Below are positions 7,946 through 14,895 of a DNA stretch of 45,095 bases, piece by piece; within the stretch, counting starts at the first letter, position 1; each line of letters starts with the position of its first letter. The stretch spans positions 1-45,095 of the forward strand of contig JAICJR010000004.1 of NCBI GenBank assembly GCA_025928345.1, given 5' to 3'. A model generated the notes under the pieces. The model saw only the letters and a program-made list of their open reading frames with translations, was not told the origin of the DNA and made no database searches. The translations under genes and the position numbers were made by a program. This DNA comes from Thermoleophilaceae bacterium (lineage in GTDB: Bacteria > Actinomycetota > Thermoleophilia > Solirubrobacterales > Thermoleophilaceae).

Positions 7946-8506
7946 TTGATAGGCGCTGTGCTCGCCGGGGGACGGGGCTCACGCCTCGGTCAGGCGAGCA
8001 AGCCGGCGGCGGTGCTGGCCGGGCGGCCGCTCCTCTCGTATCCCGTGGCGGCTCTTGCGGCTGTGTGCGATCGGGTGGCCGTTGTGTGCAAGCGCGGCAC
8101 GAAGCTCCCTGAGCTCGACGGGGTCGAGCGCTGGGACGAGCCGGACGAGCCGCAGCACCCGCTCGCGGGGATCGTGTTCGCTTTGTCTGAGGCGGGCGGC
8201 GCGCCGGTGCTCGTGTGCGCGGCCGACATGCCGTTCGTCACCGCCGACGCCTGCCGCTCGCTTTTGGCGACGCCCCCGAAGGGCCTCGCCGTGGTGGCCG
8301 CCGCTGACGGCGTGCTGCAGCCGACGTTCGGGCTCTACGCGGGGAGTGCCTTGGAGACGCTCCGTGCGGCGCCGATGAACGGCCGGCTCACGGACGCGGT
8401 GGAGGCGTTGGAGCCAACCCGCGTGGCGTTCCCGTTGCGGTTGGTGCGGAGCGTGAACACGCCCGAGGAGTTGGCGGAGGCGGAGAAGCTGCTGGCGGCG
8501 GCCTAG
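7946..8506 (+). CDS. MobA-like nucleotidyltransferase
   Basis: 186 residues from TTG 7946, chosen because GGAGAGG lies just upstream and because the protein then starts directly with the nucleotide-binding motif GAVLAGGRGSRLG. KPAAVLAGRPL follows, then VLVCAADMPFVT with the metal-binding Asp of this family. This is the GT-A-like fold of MobA, which links GMP to molybdopterin. The general architecture is also shared by CofC, which makes the F420 side chain precursor, so either role is possible. No other cofactor genes are adjacent. Confidence 0.8.
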   Translation: MIGAVLAGGRGSRLGQASKPAAVLAGRPLLSYPVAALAAVCDRVAVVCKRGTKLPELDGVERWDEPDEPQHPLAGIVFALSEAGGAPVLVCAADMPFVTADACRSLLATPPKGLAVVAAADGVLQPTFGLYAGSALETLRAAPMNGRLTDAVEALEPTRVAFPLRLVRSVNTPEELAEAEKLLAAA

Positions 8507-8512
8507 TCCGTA

Positions 8513-8749
8513 GCGCTTACGGCAGCGATGAGGGCGGCTCGGATCCAGGTGTCATCCCCGCCGCTTACTGCAGCAATGACGGCGCCTCGGAGCCGGGTGT
8601 CATCCCAAAGTGCACCTATAGCGCACCAATTGGAGACACCTGGCGGGAGAGGAGTCGTTTTAGCGCGATGGGGCCCATTCGGAGGAGCTGGCCCTGACCC
8701 ACCGCGCTGACGGCAGCAATGAGGGCGGCTCGGATCCAGGTGTCATCCC
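8513..8749 (+). repeat. Three 46-base direct repeats
   Basis: Copies lie at 8513-8558, 8561-8606 and 8704-8749. Each begins GC(T/G)(T/G)AC(G/T)GCAGC(A/G)ATGA and ends GGTGTCATCCC. Copies 1 and 3 differ at only a few positions; copy 2 is more diverged. Copies 2 and 3 continue directly into the shared segment AAAGTGCACCTATAGCG, so the effective repeat is about 63 bases there. Confidence 0.85.
8596..8640. repeat. Palindromic repeat, copy 1
   Basis: This stretch begins GGTGTCATCCC and ends GGAGACACC. The outer arms GGTGTC and GACACC are complementary, and GTGCACC pairs in part with the downstream GCGCACC. The centre is CCTATAG. It is an imperfect palindrome of REP or MITE-like character. The second copy at 8739-8784 has a better-preserved right arm. 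Confidence 0.7.
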
Positions 8750-8784
8750 AAAGTGCACCTATAGCGTGCAGATCGGGTGACACC
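8739..8784. repeat. Palindromic repeat, copy 2
   Basis: The arms GGTGTCA and TGACACC are perfectly complementary. Inward, CCC pairs with GGG, and the TGCAC elements on both sides are also symmetric around CTATAG. The left half is identical to copy 1 through ACCTATAGCG; the right half differs. No open reading frame or transposase accompanies it, so a non-autonomous mobile or REP-type element is possible but unproven. Confidence 0.75.
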
Positions 8785-8822
8785 CGGTGTCTTGTCCTCC
8801 GCCGGGCGCCCCTCGCCCGCCC

Positions 8823-9188
8823 CTAGGGCTGCTGGTCCGGTGGCACCAACGCCTCGGCGTCGGTGACCATCAGGTTGTAGCCGTCAGGGTCGTCGATGCT
8901 GAACTCGCGGCGGGGAGGGCCGGGGTCGATCGGGCCTGGCTCGAGGCCGGCCCCTGTGAGTCGGTCGTGCAGGTCGTCGAGGTCGTGCACGTACAGATAG
9001 AAGAGCGCGAACTGCTGCTTCGCCGGGACCGGCTCCTCAGTCTCGGCGAGCATGAGCCGGGCCTGGTTGCGTTCCAGCCAGCACCAGATTCGTCGCCCAT
9101 GGAGCTCGTAGGTGTTTCGCACCTCGAAGCCGAACCGCTCGTAGAACTCGGTCGACTTGACGACGTCCTGAACGTGCACGAAGGGCAC
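8823..9188 (-). CDS. Glyoxalase/bleomycin-resistance (VOC) fold protein
   Basis: A 121-residue protein starting at GTG. One VOC domain spans the whole chain: the opening strand VPFVHVQDVVKSTEFYERFGFEV is characteristic, and the end has REFSIDDPDGYNLMV, where the closing Asp-Pro-(Asp/Asn)-Gly and the following strand supply a metal or substrate position. FALFYLYVHDLDDLHDRL forms the second half. The family includes lyases, dioxygenases and antibiotic-binding proteins, and the residues alone do not identify which. It is downstream of the flagellin gene on the same strand but separated from it by a strong terminator. Confidence 0.85.
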   Translation of the reverse strand: MPFVHVQDVVKSTEFYERFGFEVRNTYELHGRRIWCWLERNQARLMLAETEEPVPAKQQFALFYLYVHDLDDLHDRLTGAGLEPGPIDPGPPRREFSIDDPDGYNLMVTDAEALVPPDQQP

Positions 9189-9239
9189 GAGGCCCTCGAT
9201 GTGCGCGCCGCCGTCGCTCGCGGCGCAGCCGTATCCCGG

Positions 9240-9284
9240 AAAAAATGAAGCGGACCGCGGGGGAGGACTACCCGCGGTCCGCTT
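9240..9284 (-). terminator. Intrinsic terminator after fliC
   Basis: On the minus strand, AAGCGGACCGCGGG pairs perfectly over 14 bases with CCCGCGGTCCGCTT (plus-strand arms 9248-9261 and 9271-9284, 9-base loop) and is followed by a run of six T (A 9240-9245 on plus). It lies 21 bases after the flagellin stop codon and ends the flgG-to-fliC transcript. Confidence 0.95.
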
Positions 9285-9305
9285 CTGGATCTGTCGCTTG
9301 GCTTA

Positions 9306-10118
9306 TTAGCCGCGCAGCAGTGTCAACACTGACTGTGGCAGCTGGTTGGCCTGCGCGAGCATGCTCGTGCCGGCCTGCTGGAGGACCTGCAGCTGAGTCA
9401 GGTTCGACATTTCAGACGCCATGTCGACGTCCTTGATCTGGCTCTCGGAGGAGGTCAGGTTCTCCTGGTACACGCCCAGGTTGCTGATCACGTGCTCGAG
9501 CCGGTTCTGGACCGCACCGTAGGTGGAGCGCATGTCGCTCACCGCGTTGATCGCGGAATCGATCTCGGCGATGTCCTGGGTGTCCGTGGCCGAGAGCTGG
9601 AACGCGTTCGACGGGATCGCGCTGCCGTAGAGCGTGGCGGTGGTGACGGAGATCTCCTCGCCGTCGTTCGCGCCAACCTGGAACGTGATCGTCACCTGGC
9701 CGTTCAGCAGCGGGATGCCGTTGAACTGAGCCGTGTTGCCGATCCGCTCGATCTCGCAGGCGAGCTGGTTGATCTCGGACTGGATGGCCGTCTGGTCCTG
9801 AGAGGACAGCGTGCCGTTCTTCGACTCGACCGCCAGCTCGCGAACACGCTGAAGCATCGAGTGAACCTCGTTCAGCTGACCCTCGGCGGTCTGCACGAGC
9901 GAAACCGCGTCCTGGGTGTTCCGGTTGGCCTGGTCGAGACCGTTGATCTGAGCCGTCAGCTTCTCGCTGATCGCGAGTCCAGCCGCGTCGTCAGCCGCCG
10001 AGTTGATGCGGTAGCCCGAGGACAGGCGCTGCATCGACTGCTGGAGCTTGTTCTGAGTCAGCTCCAGCTGACGGTGGGCGTCGAACGCCTCGATGTTGGT
10101 GTTGATCCTGAGTGACAT
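9306..10118 (-). CDS. fliC: Flagellin
   Basis: A 270-residue flagellin, the filament subunit exported by the flagellar secretion system. It starts MSLRINTNIEAFDAHRQL; RLSSGYRINSAADDAAGLAI and ISEKLTAQINGLDQANRN are the D0/D1 helices. The C-terminal D0 ends ANQLPQSVLTLLRG. The variable surface region (about 140-190) is very short. An unusual cysteine sits at residue 121 (INQLACEIERIG), where most flagellins have Ala or Asn. Start ATG 10118 follows AAGGAAGGAA. It is the last gene of the leftward operon, 18 bases after csrA. Confidence 0.98.
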   Translation of the reverse strand: MSLRINTNIEAFDAHRQLELTQNKLQQSMQRLSSGYRINSAADDAAGLAISEKLTAQINGLDQANRNTQDAVSLVQTAEGQLNEVHSMLQRVRELAVESKNGTLSSQDQTAIQSEINQLACEIERIGNTAQFNGIPLLNGQVTITFQVGANDGEEISVTTATLYGSAIPSNAFQLSATDTQDIAEIDSAINAVSDMRSTYGAVQNRLEHVISNLGVYQENLTSSESQIKDVDMASEMSNLTQLQVLQQAGTSMLAQANQLPQSVLTLLRG

Positions 10119-10128
10119 GGGTGTGTTG

Positions 10129-10138
10129 TTCCTTCCTT
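10129..10138 (-). promoter_or_regulatory. fliC ribosome site with two GGA triplets (possible CsrA site)
   Basis: On the minus strand AAGGAAGGAA ends 10 bases before the fliC ATG and overlaps the csrA stop codon. The core CsrA recognition element is GGA in a ribosome site, and here it occurs twice in tandem. In Bacillus, CsrA represses flagellin translation at such a site and FliW relieves it. The sequence fits that logic; binding is inferred. Confidence 0.55.
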
Positions 10139-10367
10139 AGACGCGCGCTCCGGCGTCGGCCGGGCGGGGCATCGAATCCGCTTCGGCGCGCGCCGAAGCC
10201 TGGTTTTCCTCCTTCACTGCCGCCCAGATCTCCTCGCGGTAGACGGGCAGCGACTTGGGGGCGTCAATCCCGATACGGGCGCTGTTGCCGACGATCTCCA
10301 TCACGTGAACCGTGATGTCGTCGCCGAGCATGATTCGCTCGCCGGGTTTGCGTGTGATGATGAGCAC
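10137..10367 (-). CDS. csrA: Translational regulator CsrA
   Basis: A 76-residue protein. MLIITRKPGERIMLGDDITVHVMEI and GNSARIGIDAPKSLPVYREEIW match the CsrA beta-strand core. The RNA-binding residues near L4/R6 in strand 1 and the conserved VYREE(I/V) strand 5 are present. An extension of about 20 residues (ASARAEADSMPRPADAGARV) follows the core and probably has no direct RNA role. CsrA dimers bind GGA in mRNA leaders and block translation. Position between fliW and fliC matches the flagellin partner-switch arrangement of Bacillus. Confidence 0.97.
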   Translation of the reverse strand: MLIITRKPGERIMLGDDITVHVMEIVGNSARIGIDAPKSLPVYREEIWAAVKEENQASARAEADSMPRPADAGARV

Positions 10368-10409
10368 GGGGTTATTCCTCCTTGGAATACGAGGGACGGA
10401 TCGGTGCCG

Positions 10410-10865
10410 CTAGGCGACGCTCGACGCAGTCGTCGGGAGCGTCAGGCCGGCGAACAGCGGCGCCCTCATCGGCACCCCGTCGGCCTCGTTGATGATCTGG
10501 AAGCCGCGGCCGCGGGCGACCACGATCGGTGCTTTGAGGTTCGCGGTGCAGTCCTCCACCTCCGCGGTGGCGCGGACCGTCACGTAGACGTCGACGTCAG
10601 CCGGGTCGGTGATGCCGATGCGCGCGGCCTCAGCGGCCGAGAGCTCCAGGTCATAGTCGGCGAAGAATCGCCACGGGTTGGTCACGGGAAGGGCGAGCGA
10701 CGGGTCGTCAAGCGACTGAAGCCAAACGATTGCGCTCGTCTCATCGGTGGCGAGCAGCGCATAGCGCGAACCGCCGAGTCCGATGAGGCCGCTCGGGAAC
10801 TCGATCACTGCCTCGGCCGCGATCTCCTGTTCCCCGAAGCGGGTGGTCTCGATTGTGAGGGTCAT
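10410..10865 (-). CDS. fliW: Flagellar assembly factor FliW
   Basis: About 151 residues from ATG 10865, chosen over an upstream in-frame start because AGGGAGG lies just before it. The family motifs are IEFPSGLIGLGGSRYALL near residue 25 and PVTNPWRFFADYDLEL, with the C-terminal KAPIVVARGRGFQII. FliW binds free flagellin and, when freed of it, binds CsrA and lifts the block on flagellin translation. It sits between flgL and csrA. Confidence 0.96.
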   Translation of the reverse strand: MTLTIETTRFGEQEIAAEAVIEFPSGLIGLGGSRYALLATDETSAIVWLQSLDDPSLALPVTNPWRFFADYDLELSAAEAARIGITDPADVDVYVTVRATAEVEDCTANLKAPIVVARGRGFQIINEADGVPMRAPLFAGLTLPTTASSVA

Positions 10866-10886
10866 TGAACCTCCCTGGGTCATCCG

Positions 10887-11801
10887 CTACGACAGGAAGT
10901 CGAGTAGCGAGGTCTGGACGATGTGCGCGCCCGCTTGGAGCGCGGCCTGGTACACGTTCGATTGCATGGAGAAGTCGGTCATCGTCTGAGCCATGTCGGC
11001 GTCGGTGGTGTCCGACAGCAGGCCGGTGGTGGCCTGCTCGATCTGGGTCAGACGGTTTGTTGCGCTCGTGAGGCGGTTGCTCGTGGCTCCGACCACTGCC
11101 TGGGCGGAGCTGAGCTTGGCCATCGCCGTGTCGAGCGAAGAGAGGTCGGTGGTGCGCAGCGAGTCGGCGGACGCCGCGGTGCCGGAGCGCATGTCGGCCG
11201 ATGCCTGACGCAGGACCGAGAGCAGGCCGCCGTCGCCCGGCGTCCCGTTGCCGAGAACGTCGGAGCCCACGGTGTTGATCTGCACGGACACGCCCGGGCC
11301 GATCTGGCGGTAGACGCCGCCCGTGTTGCCGTTGTAGCTGTCGTTTGGGGGCGAGCCGCCGACGGTGTAGGGCGCCGTTCCGGTCTTGGTGCCGGCGAAG
11401 ATGTACTGGCCGTTGTACTGCGCGTTGGCGTCGCCCTTGATGGCCTCGATCAGCTGGTCGATCTCGTCCGCCATCGCAGAGCGGTCGCTGGTCGAGTTGG
11501 TGTCGTTCCCCGCCTGCACGAGCAGCTCGCGGGCGCGCTGAGTGGCGTTCTCGACGCTGCCGAGCGTGGTGTCGGTGAGGTTCGACCAGGCGGTGGCGTC
11601 GTTCACGTTGCTCTCGTACTGCTTCGTCGACTCGAGGCTGCCCGAGAGCGACAGCGCCTGGCTCGTGCCGAACGGGTTGTCCGACGGCTTCGTGATCGAC
11701 TTGCCGGACGAGAGCTTCTCCTCGGTCTTCGACAGACGGTTGGAGGCGTTCTCGAGATCCGACAGGACCCGCGTGCTCACCATGGACTGGGTGATGCGCA
11801 T
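10887..11801 (-). CDS. flgL: Flagellar hook-associated protein 3
   Basis: A 304-residue protein that forms the junction between hook and filament. It starts MRITQSMVSTRVLSDLENA, with LSKTEEKLSSGKSITKPSDNP as the N-terminal helix of the flagellin superfamily. The C-terminal helix ends QAGAHIVQTSLLDFLS. ATG at 11801 overlaps the flgK stop by one base. The middle is Gly/Asn/Thr-rich, as is usual for the exposed domain. Confidence 0.97.
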   Translation of the reverse strand: MRITQSMVSTRVLSDLENASNRLSKTEEKLSSGKSITKPSDNPFGTSQALSLSGSLESTKQYESNVNDATAWSNLTDTTLGSVENATQRARELLVQAGNDTNSTSDRSAMADEIDQLIEAIKGDANAQYNGQYIFAGTKTGTAPYTVGGSPPNDSYNGNTGGVYRQIGPGVSVQINTVGSDVLGNGTPGDGGLLSVLRQASADMRSGTAASADSLRTTDLSSLDTAMAKLSSAQAVVGATSNRLTSATNRLTQIEQATTGLLSDTTDADMAQTMTDFSMQSNVYQAALQAGAHIVQTSLLDFLS

Positions 11802-13162
11802 CAGAGGCCCACCCTTCCGGTGCGGTTGATGAGCGTGTCGAGCATGGTGTCCATGGCCGACATCGCGCGAGCCGCGGCCTGGTAGCCGCGCTGGAACTTG
11901 ACCATGTTGGTCATCTCCTCATCCATGGAGACGCCGGAGGTGCTCTGGCGCTGGCTGTCTACGGAGTCGACGAGTGCCTGAGCGCTCGCGGATTGACGGT
12001 CCGCCGACTGCACCATGCTGCCGATCCGGGTGACGAAGGTCGAGTACAGCTTGTCGGTCGAGCCGCCGGCGAGGTTGGCGATCGCCATGGCGATGTCGTT
12101 GTCGCCCGGGTTGCCGGTGCTGCTCGCCACCACCTGCGCGGCGGTGACATTCACGGCGATCGTGCTCGCCTCGGAGCCGTTCGTGTAGGTGAAGAAGTTG
12201 GTGCCGCTGCCGCCCGGGTTGTAGATCGCGTTGACCTTGTTGGCGAGGTCCTTGGCGATCCCATTCAGGTCAGAGCGCAGCGAGTCGATCGTGCCGCCCG
12301 TCTTCGACAGGTCGTTGAGGGCGCCGAGCTGGCCGCCCGAGCTCGTGGCCGGCGGGCCGGCGTTGTTCAGGGTCTGCGGCCAGTCGACCGTCGTGTCGGA
12401 GATGACCGGGTTGGCGGCGTCGCCGAAGTTGAGGTTGATCGAGCCGTTGCCGAGGTCGGTGACCGACACCTGGGCGAGGCCGGAGAGCTTGTCGAGCAGC
12501 TGGTCGCGCTGGTCGAGCAGATCGTTCGGCTGACCGCCCGCGGCCACCTGCTTCTTGATCGCCGAGTTCAGGTTGGAGATCTGCTGCAGGTCCTGCGCGA
12601 TCTCGCCGTTCGGCGATGCGGTGAGCGAGTTGTACTGCGCGGTGGCCTGCGCGGAAGCGGCCGAGAGCTGCGAGTCGAGCTGGTTGAGCGAGTCGCTGAG
12701 CGTCGCGGCCTGGTCCACGAGCGCCTGCTGGGGAGCGGTGGCGTTCGGGTCGTTGTTGTTCGCAACGTCAGACCACGCGCTCCAGAACTTGTTGAGCAGC
12801 GACGCGATGCCGTTGTCACCGGGCTCCTGCAGCGCGGTCTCGATCTGGCTCAGCGCGGTGTCCGTGGTCTGCTGCTGGCCGAGCTGCATGTTCTGCGCCC
12901 GGTACTGAAGGTCGAGGAACTGATCGCGCACGCGCGAGAAGCCCGTGACCTGCACGCCGGTGCCGAGCGAGGCCAGGACCGACTCGTTGGCGCCGTCGGT
13001 CACCTGCAGCGCGCTGGCAGCCTGGAGGTTGGCGTTCTGCCGCGAGTAGCCGGGCGTGTTCGCGTTGGCGATGTTGTGGCTCGTGACGTCAAGCGACTGC
13101 TGCTCAGCGAGCAGTCCGCGCAGGCTCGTCTCAAGGCCGAAGAAGGTGGAGATGCCGGTCAT
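11801..13162 (-). CDS. flgK: Flagellar hook-associated protein 1
   Basis: A 453-residue protein, the first hook-filament junction ring. The N-terminus has SLDVTSHNIANANTPGYSR, the rod/hook-family signature, and the C-terminus SGVSMDEEMTNMVKFQRGYQ followed by AARAMSAMDTMLDTLIN is the matching helix. It is short compared with 500-600 residues in many species, with a reduced variable part. It follows flgN by three bases and overlaps flgL by one. Confidence 0.98.
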   Translation of the reverse strand: MTGISTFFGLETSLRGLLAEQQSLDVTSHNIANANTPGYSRQNANLQAASALQVTDGANESVLASLGTGVQVTGFSRVRDQFLDLQYRAQNMQLGQQQTTDTALSQIETALQEPGDNGIASLLNKFWSAWSDVANNNDPNATAPQQALVDQAATLSDSLNQLDSQLSAASAQATAQYNSLTASPNGEIAQDLQQISNLNSAIKKQVAAGGQPNDLLDQRDQLLDKLSGLAQVSVTDLGNGSINLNFGDAANPVISDTTVDWPQTLNNAGPPATSSGGQLGALNDLSKTGGTIDSLRSDLNGIAKDLANKVNAIYNPGGSGTNFFTYTNGSEASTIAVNVTAAQVVASSTGNPGDNDIAMAIANLAGGSTDKLYSTFVTRIGSMVQSADRQSASAQALVDSVDSQRQSTSGVSMDEEMTNMVKFQRGYQAAARAMSAMDTMLDTLINRTGRVGL

Positions 13163-13165
13163 TGG

Positions 13166-13687
13166 TCAGGCCTGCAGGTTGAGGACGTGGTGGCTCTGCG
13201 TGTGCGGAGCGGGACCGCTGGGCCGGTAGCCCGCCTGCTCCGGCTCGCGCCCGAGCAGGCGCGTGAGGTGGTCGAGGAAGGCGAGCTCCTGACGCATCAG
13301 CGCGCGGTTGATTCCGTGCTCGCGGCTGACCTCGTCGAGCAGCCCGCGGAGCTCGGCGCTCCGCTGACGCGCGCGCTCGGCCGTCGGCTCGGCCATCAGG
13401 CCGGTCATTGCCTCGAGCGTCACGGCGGCGGCCGGCACGGCGAGCATCGCGCCCGCGCGCACGAGCAGGTCGGTGCGCTCGGACTCGAGGCGACCGCGCA
13501 GGTCCATCTCAGTCTTGATGTCGGCGAGGCGCGCAAGGACGACCTCGACGTCGCGGGAGCGGATCGCCGCCCCCTGCGCGAGGATCGAGCCGAGCAGGCG
13601 ACGGGCCGATTCGATCTGGGCGTCGAGGTGCGCAAGCACGTCGCGCTCGAACGGCGTCTGGCCGGGCTGAGTCATCGCGGCGCTCAC
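13166..13687 (-). CDS. flgN: FlgN-like flagellar chaperone
   Basis: A 173-residue, mostly helical protein starting at GTG 13687, which overlaps the flgJ stop (GTGA) and follows GAGG. Long Glu/Arg/Leu-rich helices with few Gly (DVLAHLDAQIESARRLL, EREGINRALMR-like segments) and a C-terminal stretch (HTQSHHVLNLQA) fit the FlgN family, which guards FlgK and FlgL before export. Identification rests on composition, size and the place directly upstream of flgK. The sequence itself is weakly conserved in this family. Confidence 0.8.
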   Translation of the reverse strand: MSAAMTQPGQTPFERDVLAHLDAQIESARRLLGSILAQGAAIRSRDVEVVLARLADIKTEMDLRGRLESERTDLLVRAGAMLAVPAAAVTLEAMTGLMAEPTAERARQRSAELRGLLDEVSREHGINRALMRQELAFLDHLTRLLGREPEQAGYRPSGPAPHTQSHHVLNLQA

Positions 13688-14034
13688 GACTTCGCCTCGC
13701 TCTGCTGCTTGAGCGACTGGTAGAGGTTGTCGGCAAGGCCGGTCCCGCCGCCGGACACCAGCGCGCTTGCGAGCTGGTCCGGAAGCATCTGGCTGTAGGC
13801 CTGAGTCACGGCGTCGCTGGAGTCGCCCGAGCTGTCGTCGCTCGAGTCGCTGCTCGAGCTGTCGTCGTTCTGCGAGGTGTCGACCATTGCCTGGGTGAGC
13901 TGCGTGAGCAGCTCGCGCTCGAAGCCGAGCGCCGCCTGGTAGGTCTGCTTGTCTGCGTCCGTCCCGTTGCGGACATCCGCCGGGAGGGCGGTGTCGGGCA
14001 CGACGGGCAGCGCGCCTAGTGGATCCATCGTCAC
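13684..14034 (-). CDS. flgJ: FlgJ-like rod-binding protein (no muramidase domain)
   Basis: A 116-residue protein starting at GTG 14034 (ATG two codons later). The region TYQAALGFERELLTQLTQAMVD and the C-terminal LADNLYQSLKQQ match the N-terminal rod-binding domain of FlgJ. The peptidoglycan hydrolase half is missing; a separate SLT-type lytic transglycosylase at 30678 probably supplies it. Residues 57-74 form a Ser/Asp tract (DDSSSSDSSDDSSGDSSD) between the two helices, not expected in the family. It overlaps flgG by four bases. Confidence 0.8.
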   Translation of the reverse strand: MTMDPLGALPVVPDTALPADVRNGTDADKQTYQAALGFERELLTQLTQAMVDTSQNDDSSSSDSSDDSSGDSSDAVTQAYSQMLPDQLASALVSGGGTGLADNLYQSLKQQSEAKS

Positions 14035-14771
14035 TGCTTCACCTGGTTGGCGATGGCGGCCATGTCGTCCTGCATCTGAATGGCCTTGCTTGCGAGTTCG
14101 AAGCTCCGCTGCGCGTCCATCATGTCGACCATCGAGTCGGCCATGTCGACGTTGGAGCCTTCGAGGTACCCCTGCTGAAGAGTGGTGCCGTTGCCGGCGA
14201 TCGGGCGGATGGGCCCGCTCGCAGCGTTCGCGGTGAAGAGGTTGCTGCCGGCGGGCGTGAGCGCCTCAGGCGAGCGCACGCTGACGAGCCGCAGCGTGCC
14301 GAGCTGCTTCCCATTCGCCGCCACGGAGCCGTTCGCGCTGATCGTCACCTGGTCACCGGTGGTCCCGCGCGGGACGGTGATCGGCGGCTGCAGGCGCAGG
14401 CCCTCCGAGGTGACGAGCTGGCCGTTGGCGTTCAGGTGGAAGGAGCCGTCGCGGGTGAGTGCGAGCTGGCCGTTCGCCTGCCGCACCTCGAAGAAGCCCT
14501 GGCCCTGGATCGCGACGTCCAGCATGTTGCCCGTGTTCTGGAGGGCGCCCTGGTCGAGCGTGCGCCCGAGCTGGGTGGCGGCGGAACCGGCACCCTGGTC
14601 AACCCCGGCGCCGGCGGCCGTGCGCGCGGGCGTGTAGAGAAGATCGCGGAAACCGACCCGGACCTTCTTGTATCCGGTCGTGTCGACGTTGGCCAAGTCG
14701 TTGGCCACAGCGTCCATGTGCTGCTGCTGTGCCGCCATACCGGCGGCGGCGGAGTAAAGGCCCTCCAGCAT
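14031..14771 (-). CDS. flgG: Flagellar distal rod protein FlgG
   Basis: A 246-residue protein. MLEGLYSAAAGMAAQQQHMD and NDLANVDTTGYKK are the N-terminal rod signature, GSNVDMADSMVDMMDAQR the C-terminal one, ending in MAAIANQVKQ. It builds the distal rod. A sigma-28-type promoter 79 bases upstream starts the operon that runs to fliC. The first start codon is ATG 14771; the ribosome site appears to be the GGAATT-like stretch AAAAGGAATTC just upstream. Confidence 0.96.
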   Translation of the reverse strand: MLEGLYSAAAGMAAQQQHMDAVANDLANVDTTGYKKVRVGFRDLLYTPARTAAGAGVDQGAGSAATQLGRTLDQGALQNTGNMLDVAIQGQGFFEVRQANGQLALTRDGSFHLNANGQLVTSEGLRLQPPITVPRGTTGDQVTISANGSVAANGKQLGTLRLVSVRSPEALTPAGSNLFTANAASGPIRPIAGNGTTLQQGYLEGSNVDMADSMVDMMDAQRSFELASKAIQMQDDMAAIANQVKQ

Positions 14772-14849
14772 TACGAATTCCTTTTACGAGGAGTTCGGAA
14801 CGCGGCTTCTGCAAAGCAGTCCAGCCGTGATCCTGTTGGTCAGCCGGGG

Positions 14850-14876
14850 TAGTCGGCAGCCCCAAAACGATCTTTA
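14850..14876 (-). promoter_or_regulatory. Sigma-28-type promoter for flgG operon
   Basis: On the minus strand TAAA, 15 bases, GCCGACTA (-35 at 14873-14876, -10 at 14850-14857). This matches the flagellar sigma-28 consensus TAAA-N15-GCCGATAA with two mismatches in the -10. The transcript would cover flgG, flgJ, flgN, flgK, flgL, fliW, csrA and fliC. Confidence 0.85.
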
Positions 14877-14895
14877 GGGCGATTGGACTAAGGGA

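Larger units (their letters stand above)
8507..8822. other. Intergenic region of 316 bases filled with repeats
   Basis: No convincing gene lies between the nucleotidyltransferase stop and the glyoxalase-like gene. The space holds three copies of a 46-base direct repeat and two imperfect palindromes (listed separately). The remainder, 8641-8703 and 8785-8822, shows no clear signal. Confidence 0.75.

Noticed and set aside
8513-8784. Remnant of an insertion sequence with transposase
   Set aside because: No open frame with transposase-like sequence in or next to the repeats; only short palindromes and direct repeats remain.
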